This document shows positions 45,053 through 53,821 of a DNA stretch of 64,000 nt, piece after piece. Origin of the DNA: Pseudomonas kilonensis (GTDB lineage: Bacteria > Pseudomonadota > Gammaproteobacteria > Pseudomonadales > Pseudomonadaceae); contig NZ_LHVH01000018.1 in NCBI RefSeq assembly GCF_001269885.1, forward strand, positions 1 to 64,000, read 5' to 3'. The notes under the pieces are model-generated. The model was not told the origin of the DNA. It searched no databases and worked only from the letters and a program-made list of their open reading frames with translations. The translations under genes and the position numbers were made by a program. The number at the start of each line of letters is the position of its first letter. Within the stretch, counting starts at the first letter, position 1.

Positions 45053-45085
45053 GCTTGCCTGCGCCGATAATTGCGATTTTCATTT
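45053..45085 (-). pseudogene. Vestige of an NAD(P)-binding reductase gene start
   Basis: On the minus strand GGAGGTTACTGAAATG opens MKIAIIGAG, the same ribosome-binding site and first nine residues as the intact reductase at 53055-53789 (MKIGIIGAG, one change). The frame then leaves the family at once. Only this start remains, immediately left of the dctA remnant, as in the intact locus order. The assignment rests on a short match. Confidence 0.5.
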
Positions 45086-45111
45086 CAGTAACCTCCACGC
45101 TTGAACATACC

Positions 45112-45388
45112 GGTCATGCGGTATTCGAAGCGGCATGACCGGGGCGCTTTGCGGATTACTTTTGCGCCAGCAATGCCTTTCTTGCTGCCTTTTCGTTTTT
45201 CATGGCGGCGATTTCACGCTCGCAGGCCTCGACATCGAACGAGTTGTCCCACTTGGCAATGGCGATGGTTCCAATGCCGTTTCCGATCAAGTTGGTCACC
45301 GCCCGCGCTTCGTTCAGGAACCGGTCGATGCCCAAGAGCAACACCAGGCCAACCAGGGGGATGGAGTGAATGGTTGTCAGCGTGGCAG
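45112..45388 (-). pseudogene. 3' fragment of dctA (duplicate of 55947-56223)
   Basis: Nearly base-for-base identical to 55947-56223, including the hairpin after the stop. It encodes only about the last 77 residues of DctA (LLLGIDRFLNEARAVTNLIG to ARKALLAQK, stop at 45156). The match to dctA ends at GTGGCAG (45388, corresponding to 56223) and continues without a gap into a fragment of the LysR gene. The few differences seen, such as GGTTCC versus GGTGCC near 45269, suggest a fairly recent duplication. Confidence 0.92.
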
Positions 45389-45550
45389 AGCAGGAAATGC
45401 TGGATGGGCGCCTAGTCAGGGCGCTCGACGAAAGCTGGGATATACCGCTGGAAATTCATCTGACCCATCCAACAGCGCCACTCAGTCAATCGGCCGAAGC
45501 GTTCTGGGCCCGGGTAGGGCAGTGACCCGGCGCGTTTCATGTAGCGCATA
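45388..45550 (+). pseudogene. 3' fragment of the tartrate-locus LysR gene (duplicate of 59407-59569)
   Basis: From GAGCAGGAAATGCTGG onward the sequence follows 59407-59569 with a few changes. It encodes only the last ~45 residues of the LysR protein (QEMLDGRLVRALDESWDIP to FWARVGQ, stop at 45525). It is fused head-on to the dctA fragment, so about 3.2 kb present at 56223-59407 is missing here. No start or DNA-binding domain remains. Confidence 0.92.
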
Positions 45551-45589
45551 GCGTAGCCGTTAGACCAGAGCCATGTTCGATCGCCCACA

Positions 45590-48520
45590 TCAGCCGCCGC
45601 GCTGTATCTGCTCCAGTATCAGGCTGTCGGTGATGTTCATGTCGTCCAGCAGCAGAAACATCTTGCTCAGCACCTCGGCCATTTTTCTGTCGGTGTCGGC
45701 GAACGGCAGGTAGAACTCCGTGGAGCTGCTGCCTGCGGGCACGATGCACAGGTAGTTGCCAGGTTCGATATGGATGGCCGCGCTGCCCAGGTGAATGCGG
45801 TAGTTCGCACGCTGGCCGGTAATGTGCAGAAAATGCCCTTCACATTTAACGTTTTGCAACCCTAGCCCCTGAACCAACTCACCGACCAGTTCGGCGCGTC
45901 GTTGCAGGGTTTCTTGGCTGGTGCTGTAGTCGTCTGCGGTGTGGGCCACGGAGACCAGCAGGTCGGCGTCGCGCATGATTTCCGAGAACAGCAGCGGTGG
46001 TACTTGCTCAAGGGGTAGGGCTTTTTGGTCGCGGTAGAACGCAATCGTGTCGAAGGTAAAGTGTTCTGTTTCCGAGAGGTAATGGCCGGTGTCCAGAAAG
46101 TTGAACGTGGCGTATATGCCGTGCTCTTTGCTCTCGTAGTAGATGTCCTCGACGCTTGAGGTCGACCAGTTGCGGACCTGCAGCAACCGGGCGGCGACTT
46201 TACCTTTGAGGCGGTGACCGGCAAATCGGTTGGACCACAGGCCGGTGTCCCGCTCAGCAGGTGTTAACAGGTACAGCTCGCGAAAGGCCTGTTTGAACGG
46301 CTGCACGCGGCGATGGGTCACCACTTCTTTCTGCCAGGCCGACAGTTGTCCGGCCGTGAACAGATGAAAAGGGTGAGCGATACGCAGAGTCCTTTCAGCG
46401 ACTTGTTGGCGGCCTTCCAGGTCAGTCACCGTCAGCGTTGCGGCATCGAGCCAGCCCAGCGCAGCGTCGTCGGCCTGCACAATCAGCTGTTCGAGCAGCA
46501 GGCGAACCGCGGGCATTTTCAACAGCGGCTTCAGGTCGTCCAGAGCCAGGGTTTCGCCGCTGCTCATCATCGCTTCCAGGGTGCGGCAGAAACGGGCGAT
46601 CTGTTCCTTGAGCTGGGTCTGTTGCGTTTTGAGGGCAATGAAGTCTGGGTTTTTGCGCACCGCAGGCGGTGCGGTCTTGAGTGTCTTTGCGGCTTTGCAG
46701 ATGTGCAGCGTGGGCGACAAGCCGTCGATGATGAGCGTGATGTCATAGCCATCGATGGTGGCAGCCGTCAGCGCGGATTCGGCGATCTGCGATTCCATGG
46801 CCCATTCCAGGCGAATCGCCGAGGGGTAACCGGCGGCACGCGCCAGGTTTTCCAGGCCTGCCTGCACCGCTGCGTGGGAGTTGGCCTGTCGCTGAGCGCC
46901 GTATTTGCGCACCTCTTTGTGCAGCTTCTTGAGTGTCAGATAGCGCTGGCGTACGTCGTCCGGCCCCGTGACGGGCAGCAGGCCATAGATGCGCATTGCC
47001 GGCTGTGCGTGGCGGGACAACTTCTTTTCCAGCGCCGGTCGACCGATGCCCTGGTAGGCGTCGAGCAGCACACGCGTCTCGGGAAACGCCCAGTGCGAGG
47101 GTTCGAGCGCCGCGAGGTATTCGCGCAGGTGGTCGGGGTCGGCCTCGGCCAGTGCCTTGTCCAGCAGGTAGCGGTCCACCACACCCACGGTTTCATCCAG
47201 CGTATTGGGCAGGTCGGTGCCCCAGCCGGATTGAGGTGCCAGGGCAATGTTCAGGTATTCACGCTGGAAGGCTTGCAGATCACTCCAACCGAGCGCGTCG
47301 AGCACCACTCGGCTGGCTTGTCCGGCGTAGGGCAGGGCGGTCAGCAGGCTATTTCTGGAAAAACCGGTTAGCGCCGCGAGCAGCTCTGCCGATGGGTTCC
47401 TGGGCAATTGCTGAAGCGACAGGAAGCGCTCGAGCACCGCGGCCGTGTAGCCGAATCCGTCAAGAAAGTTATCCGGCGTCATGCCCAGTCGTTCGACGAC
47501 CGCCAGGGCCTGCAACAACCAGCGGGTCTGATACACCTCCACCGAACGGAAGGTGTCAGCCAGCTTCTCGGCGTTAGCGGGCAATCCAGCCAGGGCGTCC
47601 TCGACATAACGAACGGTGAAGTTCACCAGTTCAGGGGGCACCGCAGCAGCTTCTTCAGTGGGGGGCTCATCGCTCTGGGACGACTCATCATCGAGGCCTT
47701 CGTCTTCCGGGGCCTCGTCGTTTGAATCGTCCTCGTCGAACGCTTCCTCGGCGTACCGATCCAGGTCCACATCATCGCTGTCCAGCCCGGTGTCGTCGCA
47801 ATAGAACATCATGGCGCGGCCCCAGGTATTGGCTGCCCGGACGAAGCGAGGGTAGTCGAGGCGGCCCGCTTCCAGCAGGCCCAGCGCGATGCGCTGGATT
47901 TCCTTGTGCACGTAGATATACGCGTCGGCGATTTTCCTTTGTTCGTCACCGGGCGTTGAAGGGGGCTGCTCGCGGTTCCAGCTGCCGTCCAGCAACCATT
48001 CGGCGAAGGTCTGCCAGGCCGGGGTGGGCGGGTAATTGCTCAGGCGATTGATGCACGCCGGGACGTCGGGGAAGGCCCAGGCCTGATCCGGGCTTCTTCG
48101 GTAATAGGCCGGGCCATCTTCGTCAGTGGGCAATGGATAGTCACTGTCCTCGAAAGCAAATTGCAGCATGTGCTGCAGTCGCGCGCAGATCTGCGCCAGT
48201 GAATAGGCATCCGGGTGAGCCGTGATCCACGCATCGCAGAGTCGATGTTGCAGTCCATAGCGCTGTTGATCGCGACGGTCCTCCAGATCGTCCCAAACGG
48301 TCGGGAACACAAAACCATCAGCCAGCGCTTTGGGCCCCTCCTGGGGATGCTGCCTGACCCAGTCATCGGCTATGCGCAGGCAGTCGATGCCGTCCCAGAA
48401 ATCGGGCTCGAATTGGTCATATTGGCTGAGCTCGGGATAGTCATCCAACGCGCTATCACAGAATGCTCGCAGCGCAGCGAGGCGTGTGGCTTGATCGGGC
48501 ACAGGGCGGCGTGATTGCAT
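45590..48520 (-). CDS. DUF4132/MolR-type large protein
   Basis: A 976-residue protein. The C-terminal third carries stretches I associate with DUF4132 (E. coli MolR/YehI-like) proteins: YGAQRQANSHAAVQAGLENLA, EWAMESQIAESALT, RRVQPFKQAFRELYLLTPAE and NRFAGHRLKGKVAARLL. An acidic low-complexity linker (about residues 268-310, rich in D and E) divides it from the N-terminal helical region. There are no signal peptide or membrane segments. The ATG at 48520 is the first methionine; a TTG at 48562 overlapping the upstream stop is the alternative. The function is unknown. Relatives occur beside MoxR-ATPase and VWA genes in predicted conflict systems, none of which is present here. Confidence 0.75.
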   Translation of the reverse strand: MQSRRPVPDQATRLAALRAFCDSALDDYPELSQYDQFEPDFWDGIDCLRIADDWVRQHPQEGPKALADGFVFPTVWDDLEDRRDQQRYGLQHRLCDAWITAHPDAYSLAQICARLQHMLQFAFEDSDYPLPTDEDGPAYYRRSPDQAWAFPDVPACINRLSNYPPTPAWQTFAEWLLDGSWNREQPPSTPGDEQRKIADAYIYVHKEIQRIALGLLEAGRLDYPRFVRAANTWGRAMMFYCDDTGLDSDDVDLDRYAEEAFDEDDSNDEAPEDEGLDDESSQSDEPPTEEAAAVPPELVNFTVRYVEDALAGLPANAEKLADTFRSVEVYQTRWLLQALAVVERLGMTPDNFLDGFGYTAAVLERFLSLQQLPRNPSAELLAALTGFSRNSLLTALPYAGQASRVVLDALGWSDLQAFQREYLNIALAPQSGWGTDLPNTLDETVGVVDRYLLDKALAEADPDHLREYLAALEPSHWAFPETRVLLDAYQGIGRPALEKKLSRHAQPAMRIYGLLPVTGPDDVRQRYLTLKKLHKEVRKYGAQRQANSHAAVQAGLENLARAAGYPSAIRLEWAMESQIAESALTAATIDGYDITLIIDGLSPTLHICKAAKTLKTAPPAVRKNPDFIALKTQQTQLKEQIARFCRTLEAMMSSGETLALDDLKPLLKMPAVRLLLEQLIVQADDAALGWLDAATLTVTDLEGRQQVAERTLRIAHPFHLFTAGQLSAWQKEVVTHRRVQPFKQAFRELYLLTPAERDTGLWSNRFAGHRLKGKVAARLLQVRNWSTSSVEDIYYESKEHGIYATFNFLDTGHYLSETEHFTFDTIAFYRDQKALPLEQVPPLLFSEIMRDADLLVSVAHTADDYSTSQETLQRRAELVGELVQGLGLQNVKCEGHFLHITGQRANYRIHLGSAAIHIEPGNYLCIVPAGSSSTEFYLPFADTDRKMAEVLSKMFLLLDDMNITDSLILEQIQRGG

Positions 48521-48551
48521 GAGGGTATCCGAGGGAAGTGAACGACGAAGA

Positions 48552-48992
48552 TCAACCGCCAATCAGCGGCACGAGGCGGATAAACGCGAGCGTGGAAGGG
48601 GGGCTCAATTCGATTGTCTCATCGAGACTTTGCAGCATGACGCCGTTGTGGAGAACGCGGAACGCACGGGCTTCAAAACCCTTCAGGGCTCGCTCGACTT
48701 CAACGCCGACATCCAGGTCTGGAGGTGCGCTGGCTTGGGGCATGACCACCGCGCCTTCACTGGCTTGCTGAAGAACGTCCCGCTCGCTCAGGTATTGGCG
48801 GTCGAGCACTTCACGCAGCGACACGTGTTCCAGCCAGTGCTGGACCGACAGCGCGGCGATCTGCTCGGCAACGGTCAGGCGAATGAGCTCGGCGACCGTC
48901 AAGGTCAACGAACTCGGTGTCAGGGTGACAGGGGGCAGCAAAGGCTCCTGGCGTGCGCCTTTCAGGCAATAGCTATGAACCACTAACTCCAT
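48552..48992 (-). CDS. Hypothetical protein, partner of the DUF4132-type protein
   Basis: A 146-residue protein of no family I recognise: soluble, with a helical middle (LTLTVAELIRLTVAEQIAAL) and a C-terminal FIRLVPLIGG. It is co-directional and 31 bp from the DUF4132 ATG, or overlapping by 11 bp if that gene uses TTG, so the two are probably one operon. No catalytic motif is visible. Confidence 0.65.
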   Translation of the reverse strand: MELVVHSYCLKGARQEPLLPPVTLTPSSLTLTVAELIRLTVAEQIAALSVQHWLEHVSLREVLDRQYLSERDVLQQASEGAVVMPQASAPPDLDVGVEVERALKGFEARAFRVLHNGVMLQSLDETIELSPPSTLAFIRLVPLIGG

Positions 48993-49893
48993 GACGCATT
49001 CCTTGCAAGCCAGGCCAGCCGGGGGGATGGCGCATTAGCATATCCCGGTCTGCGATAAACTTCATCGCGCTGCGCGCTCGGGCGGAGTAATAGAAGCCTG
49101 ATAGGTGAACGATTATGGTTGGCATGAATCCATCGCATGCTCCGGTGTTGTGGCTGCGATCTCAACAGTGCCTGACTACATCCAGAGCAGGCGTGCCGGT
49201 CGAGACGTCTATTTAATGTGTCTTTAAAGGTTCAGGGCTTAGGCGGTGAGAGCGGAGTCGGCAAGATGGGCGTTACTGCCGCACTACGGCAGCTATTCAA
49301 GGATTCACGAAATAGATGAAGCAACTCGTTCAAGAAAGCAACCAAGGGCCCGTGCCAAATGTCGGTAGAGGGGCTGCTGTCCATATAACTTTATGAGCAG
49401 CTTCTCTTGATTTTCATTATAAAAATACAACCAGCCAATTTGATGGTTCATACAGTATTCTTTAGGTTGTCACCAAACCGTTACATAAAAGGTTTCACGC
49501 CGATAAGCATTCGCTGTCATCGAATTTATGTATCACCATTCTCGATGGCAAAAAGAGCTTGTGCTCGTGAAAAATAAAGGTTAAAAATTGGATCCAATAT
49601 GGAACTCGGCTCTTCGGTAGCCTTAGGCTGCTGATTGTCGTTCATAGGCCTTTTATGGATGAGGACTTTAGTCCCAGGGACGGTTGATTTGAATCCAATG
49701 CATACTGAGTCTGACAGCTATAGCACGCCAAGGGCTAGGAGTGGGTGATAGCTATCTGAATATTTGTACTTGTCCTTCACGGGTCGCATGAACCTGGGTG
49801 TTGACTATGCGCGGCAAATAATGGCTGCGCTAATGATGGCTCCTGCGACCGCTCATGTTCGAAAAGCGCAGCACGCCTTGCTACGTTGGTACT
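48993..49893. other. 900-bp intergenic region, AT-rich toward the right
   Basis: No gene is supportable here. Base composition shifts from GC-rich near 49000 to visibly AT-rich after about 49380, marking the edge of the AT-rich cassette. The only notable structure is a hairpin CTGCCG-CACTA-CGGCAG at 49276-49292 without a T-run. Confidence 0.6.
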
Positions 49894-50808
49894 ATGAAAA
49901 ACAAAGCAATTACGTCGAACGTTCTACTCATGGGGGCTGCGATTATTTGGGGGTGTGCGTTTGTTCCTCAAAAAATTGGCATGGATGCAATTGGACCTTT
50001 TTGGTTTACAGCCATACGCTTTGCTATCGGAACAACTCTGATACTGCCTTTGCTTTATTTTGAGAAAGACACCGCCAAGCTCACCTCAAAGGATTGGATG
50101 AAAGGGATTGCTGTGGGTGTAATCCTTTTTGGTGGGATAAATCTTCAGCAGGTGGCTTTAATCTATGCGTCAGTAGCCAATACTGGCTTTATTACTGGCC
50201 TCTACGTCGCGCTCGTGCCTTTACTTTGCCTGTTTGCTGGGCAGCGCCACGGCGCCGGACTTTGGGTTGGTGTGATTTTAGCGATGATTGGTCTGTATTT
50301 GCTGAGTGTCCATGGCGCATTGCAAGTTAACCCCGGCGATCTGCTTACGTTGCTCAGTTCTATTTTTTGGGCGTTGCAAGTGATAGCTCTTTCTTCTTTC
50401 TGTCACAGTCTGCCGCCGATTAAACTTGCGATAATCCAGTCAGGAACATGCGTACTAATGTCGTTGGTACTTGCACTTTTTGTGGAGCCTATATCCGGCC
50501 AGATGGTTCGAGACGCCTACATTCCGTTGCTATATGGAAGCGTGATGTCAGTCGCGGTAGGTTTTACTTTGCAGATTCTGGCTCAAAGACATATCAAGGC
50601 AGCACATAGCGCGATCATTCTTAGCACGGAGTCCGTGATCGCCGCAGTCGCAGCCTGGGCCATCCTCGGAGAAACTCTGGGGACCAGGGAGGTTTTAGGA
50701 TGCGTCCTGATATTGGCGGGTACTCTTATAGCTCAATTTTCCGGTGCACAGTTGAGTACAGCCCCCGTGCCCAGCGCAAAGGGAAGGCAAGTGACGGAAA
50801 GCGTCTGA
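49894..50808 (+). CDS. EamA/DMT-family transporter
   Basis: A 304-residue inner-membrane protein with about ten hydrophobic helices in two EamA repeats. The first starts VLLMGAAIIWGCAFVPQKIG and ends GLYLLSVHG; the second is led by DLLTLLSSIFWALQVIAL and ends LGETLGTREVLGCVLILAGTL. The E near AILGETLG is a family hallmark. Such transporters export amino acids or small metabolites. The start MKNKAITSN at 49894 has a weak ribosome site; an in-frame ATG at 49855 is the alternative. Codon use is AT-leaning, unlike the siderophore genes. It leads a small cassette with the methyltransferase. Confidence 0.85.
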   Translation: MKNKAITSNVLLMGAAIIWGCAFVPQKIGMDAIGPFWFTAIRFAIGTTLILPLLYFEKDTAKLTSKDWMKGIAVGVILFGGINLQQVALIYASVANTGFITGLYVALVPLLCLFAGQRHGAGLWVGVILAMIGLYLLSVHGALQVNPGDLLTLLSSIFWALQVIALSSFCHSLPPIKLAIIQSGTCVLMSLVLALFVEPISGQMVRDAYIPLLYGSVMSVAVGFTLQILAQRHIKAAHSAIILSTESVIAAVAAWAILGETLGTREVLGCVLILAGTLIAQFSGAQLSTAPVPSAKGRQVTESV

Positions 50809-50841
50809 ATCTTTTATCCGCTTGAGACCAAGGAGAGGGCA

Positions 50842-51453
50842 ATGACCGCTTTAGAGAAAACGCTGCTGTCAGAAGAAGAGCGCGAATCGATGACAGCTAA
50901 TCCCGCAAGGCAGGACGAAGCATTTTTGAAAGGCGCCTATGCGTATCTGTCAAACACTGCTCTGACTGCAAGATACTCTGTAATTTCCGGAATTATCGAA
51001 GAGTATGATTGCGACCGAATACTTGACGTAGGTTGCTACACCGGAGGATTAAGAGCTTCTCTGAATCGCCACAGGGCATACCATGGAATCGATATTTCGA
51101 CGCATGCGATATTAGACGCTCGTAAAAATTACTCCAACTTTGAGCGAACTCGCTTTACCGTTGGTGATGTTCGTACAGTCAGGTTTCCCGAGGAAAGTTT
51201 CACCTGCGTCGTATGGGCCGGTATCGGATTTGGTTATTCGCAGACCGACAATCAGTCTTTTACAGACCTGTTTGATAAGACATGTGAGTTTTGCAGCGAA
51301 GAGGGGATCTTGATTTTTGAATGCATAGAAGGATACTCTTGGATACAAGCCCATATAGAGAGGGTGAGTAAAATTCTCAATGTGCTACAGGTTACATATC
51401 CGTTGGCTACAGTTCATAATAAACGCACATTGTTTGTTTCTAGAAAAATCTGA
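50842..51453 (+). CDS. Class I SAM-dependent methyltransferase
   Basis: A 203-residue methyltransferase: motif I RILDVGCYTGGLRASL, acidic loop YHGIDIS, motif II/III region RFTVGDVRTVRFPEESFTCVVW. It is small, soluble and without an obvious specificity domain. AGGAGAGGG lies just before the ATG at 50842, 33 bp after the EamA transporter, so both are probably one transcript ending at the 51457-51489 terminator. The substrate is unknown. A methyltransferase paired with an exporter suggests modification and export of a small molecule. Confidence 0.83.
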   Translation: MTALEKTLLSEEERESMTANPARQDEAFLKGAYAYLSNTALTARYSVISGIIEEYDCDRILDVGCYTGGLRASLNRHRAYHGIDISTHAILDARKNYSNFERTRFTVGDVRTVRFPEESFTCVVWAGIGFGYSQTDNQSFTDLFDKTCEFCSEEGILIFECIEGYSWIQAHIERVSKILNVLQVTYPLATVHNKRTLFVSRKI

Positions 51454-51456
51454 AGC

Positions 51457-51489
51457 AAAAAAACGCTGCTATTCATAGCAGCGTTTTTT
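51457..51489. terminator. Bidirectional Rho-independent terminator
   Basis: CGCTGCTA (51464-51471), loop TTCA, then TAGCAGCG (51476-51483), flanked by A7 on the left and T6 on the right. It is an eight-pair perfect stem with poly-U in both directions, serving the convergent methyltransferase (plus) and VOC-protein (minus) genes. Confidence 0.93.
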
Positions 51490-51490
51490 A

Positions 51491-51853
51491 TTAGCTCAAT
51501 TTGTTTTCCGTCAGTCTAAGTTGATTGCCAAACGGGTCGGCTATTTGCAGTGTGGTCGATGCCTCGGTATGACTTACAATGACAAGTTTTCCAGCCGGCA
51601 ATCGGGTGCGAAGCTCAAGATAAAACTGATCAATACCTGATACATGCACCATTACTACCGCGCCTGGTTCTGCATCACCTTCGTGTTCGGTGAGATGCAG
51701 AACTAGTTTGTCTTTTCGGATTTGCAAATACACAGGGTGGTTTCGCTGCTGATAGATCCAGTCTATTGTAAAGCCTAGGCAATCTATATAGTGCTCTCGA
51801 GCGAGCCGCTCTGAGGAAATTTTGAAAACCGGTATGGCAGTTGCAAGTTCCAT
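51491..51853 (-). CDS. VOC-family protein (bleomycin-resistance/glyoxalase-like)
   Basis: A 120-residue protein with the single-domain VOC pattern: AIPVFKISSERLAREHYIDC, LGFTIDWIY, LVLHLTEHEGD and the C-terminal LQIADPFGNQLRL with the family DPFGN turn. This layout fits bleomycin-resistance-like sequestering proteins. It converges on the EamA/methyltransferase pair across a shared terminator and has the same AT-rich codon use. A resistance function is inferred, not shown. Confidence 0.82.
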   Translation of the reverse strand: MELATAIPVFKISSERLAREHYIDCLGFTIDWIYQQRNHPVYLQIRKDKLVLHLTEHEGDAEPGAVVMVHVSGIDQFYLELRTRLPAGKLVIVSHTEASTTLQIADPFGNQLRLTENKLS

Positions 51854-52379
51854 GCGTGCGTACCTGATGTTGTCCTTTCCGAAGATTACTTAAATTGAAG
51901 TATTAGATCAAGTGTAACGTTGAGCGAAATGGCAGTGCCTAATGATGGTCTAAGCGGTGAGCTCGAAAACTACGGTTTTCGTTATCAGCGCTTCTTAATC
52001 CCGCGTTGAGTAAATCTGCGTTGTCAGTCAAGCCCCGGCAAACACCTTCGAATGAACTTTTCCACTCGCAGTGATAAGTCCATGGATTATGAAACCAATA
52101 TCTCGCCATAGAGTTGCACCAACGAACGAGCAGCGGCATTCGTCAAATACATGGGGTTCACTTCATTCGAACTAAATCCAGGGTGGGTGGTGACTTGGCA
52201 GTACATTGCCTGGCCCAGGGGGAGGTCAGAAAACGGTTTTCTTGAAGGGCGAGCGGATACGCCCCGATAGAACGACAAAATGGCGAGCACCTGTACGACG
52301 ACGGCTCCTGTCACGACGGTGACGGCGACGATGGTGAAGGCGGAGTGCCCATGCGTCCTGCCAGACTGAGTCGCTGTTT
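51854..52379. other. Gene-free debris between the VOC gene and a pseudogene
   Basis: Only short open frames of no recognisable family cross this stretch, on either strand. A minus-strand 75-codon frame (52087-52314) has no ribosome site and no family I know. It is probably decayed DNA, with composition intermediate between the AT-rich cassette and the host. Confidence 0.45.
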
Positions 52380-52844
52380 CATCAATTCGATCGAAGAAGG
52401 CCTGGCGTACAGGGCGGATTTGAATCGCCGACTCGACTTGACAAGACTTTCACCGGACAGCCCGTTGCCCGCGTTGCCGGAGGAGTCTGAGTTTGATGGC
52501 ATTCGAACTGAGCGTTGGTCAAAAGCTCCAGTACCTGGCTACTGATCGGAACGGCGGAACACCTTGCCGATAAGCTTTCAGCGTTATACGAATCGAATGC
52601 CGTCGATGGCTACAACCTCATGTTTCCGTTTTTGCCAACGGACTTCGAAGTATTCAAGCGCGGCGTGGTGCCTTTGCTGCAAGCCAAAGGAGTTTTCCGC
52701 AAGGAATATGAACCTTTGGCTTCCATCGACAGCGTCACCTACGACTATCTTGCAAGAGACAACAGTGACGAGATAAAAGGCCTGAAGATCCTGGCGCGAA
52801 GTGTGCGCAGTCCCTGCCTGCCTTACATCACGTCGATTCATTGA
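52380..52844 (+). pseudogene. Broken FMN-dependent monooxygenase (luciferase-like, NtaA/SnaA type)
   Basis: Two frames together read like the C-terminal third of a bacterial luciferase-like monooxygenase. The first has GLAYRADLNRRLDLTRLSPD then PLPALPEE (to ~52505). After a frame change near 52510-52530 comes LIGTAEHLADKLSALYE then DGYNLMFPFLPTDFEVFKRG and VVPLLQAKGVFRKEYE. The N-terminal two thirds are absent. It is a truncated, frameshifted remnant. Confidence 0.75.
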
Positions 52845-52877
52845 ACGGCGACGGACGCAGATTCAATCAGGAGCGCA

Positions 52878-53021
52878 ATGAACGAAGCGTTGAAACAGCT
52901 TCCTGAGGTTGCTCGAGCGCTGGCTATCAAGGAAGTCTTGCCGGCCAGTGAGGCTGACTATGAGTGTCTGCTGGAATATGAGCGCAGCGCGAACCATCGC
53001 GGCTTTTCATTTGTATTTTAG
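52878..53021 (+). CDS. Small hypothetical open frame (47 codons)
   Basis: An ATG at 52878 is preceded at ideal distance by AGGAGCGC and opens MNEALKQLPEVARALAIKEV, ending RGFSFVF at 53019. It encodes a helical, charged 47-residue peptide of no recognised family. It lies between a pseudogene and the reductase gene, so it could be either a real small gene or the head of a truncated one. Confidence 0.35.
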   Translation: MNEALKQLPEVARALAIKEVLPASEADYECLLEYERSANHRGFSFVF

Positions 53022-53054
53022 CGGTGCGCGCAAGAGTGATGTCTGATCAGGTCG

Positions 53055-53789
53055 TCAGGCTGTCATTGCACGATTGGTGGCAACAATTTGCTCATGAGTG
53101 AACTGACTGCCGGGAGCCATGAACTGGGCCAGAAGTGCGTCCCGGTTTTGAGGCGCTCTCAATTTATCAGCCGCGCATAAGGCTGATTTCAGCTCCGGCA
53201 GTGTTAGTTCTGTGCAGTACGCAGGCGTGCCTGGTTGCTGATGCCAGGAGCTCTCAAGGCTGCCAGCGGCAAGCGCGGTGAAGCCGGTATCCTCGACAAG
53301 ATCCTGCGCAATTGCCTCAGCCTTGATGTCATCCCCAGCGACCGGCAAGGCGATGCGTGTTGAGGACCCGGCGGGTTGGCCTTTGTCGGCAAGTGTCGCT
53401 GCGAGGAGGGCGTTCCATGCCTTAATGACCGGGCGGCCAATTTGCTCGCTTACCCAGACGCTTTCGGGTTTGCCGTCGTCAACTTCCTTGATTGCCCCGT
53501 CACGTCCCGGATAGTAATTGGACGTATCAATGACGACGACTTTCTCGGGAACATGGCTCAACGTCTGCTTGAGATCAGGGTATTTGGCGAAGGGAATCGA
53601 GAGGATAACAACGTCCACCTCGGACACCGCCTCTTCCTTGGCCACCGCCTGTACACCGATTTCGTTGGCAAGGTTCTGAATGCTCTGCGGGCCCTTCGAG
53701 TTGGCCAGTTTAACTTCATGGCCGCACGCTGCGAGCTTACGGGCAAGGGTAGCCCCGATGTTGCCTGCGCCGATAATTCCGATTTTCAT
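53055..53789 (-). CDS. NADP-binding oxidoreductase (F420-reductase-like, COG2085)
   Basis: A 244-residue Rossmann protein: MKIGIIGAGNIGATLARKLA, HEVKLANSKGPQSI (the NSKG phosphate-binding loop favours NADP), DVVILSIPF, VVVIDTSNYYPGRDG and VIKAWNALLA. The family reduces flavin, F420 or small carbonyls using NADPH. The start at 53789 is chosen for the GAGGAGG six to eight bases upstream. It lies 32 bp downstream of the MarR gene, probably in one operon. A vestige of another copy's start is at 45053-45085. Confidence 0.85.
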   Translation of the reverse strand: MKIGIIGAGNIGATLARKLAACGHEVKLANSKGPQSIQNLANEIGVQAVAKEEAVSEVDVVILSIPFAKYPDLKQTLSHVPEKVVVIDTSNYYPGRDGAIKEVDDGKPESVWVSEQIGRPVIKAWNALLAATLADKGQPAGSSTRIALPVAGDDIKAEAIAQDLVEDTGFTALAAGSLESSWHQQPGTPAYCTELTLPELKSALCAADKLRAPQNRDALLAQFMAPGSQFTHEQIVATNRAMTA

Positions 53790-53821
53790 TCCAATACCTC
53801 CTCGCATAAAACACTATTCAG

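Noticed and set aside
49276..49292. Hairpin CTGCCG-CACTA-CGGCAG as a terminator or attachment site
   Set aside because: No T-run, no gene end nearby and no repeated partner copy found, so it is not called as a feature.
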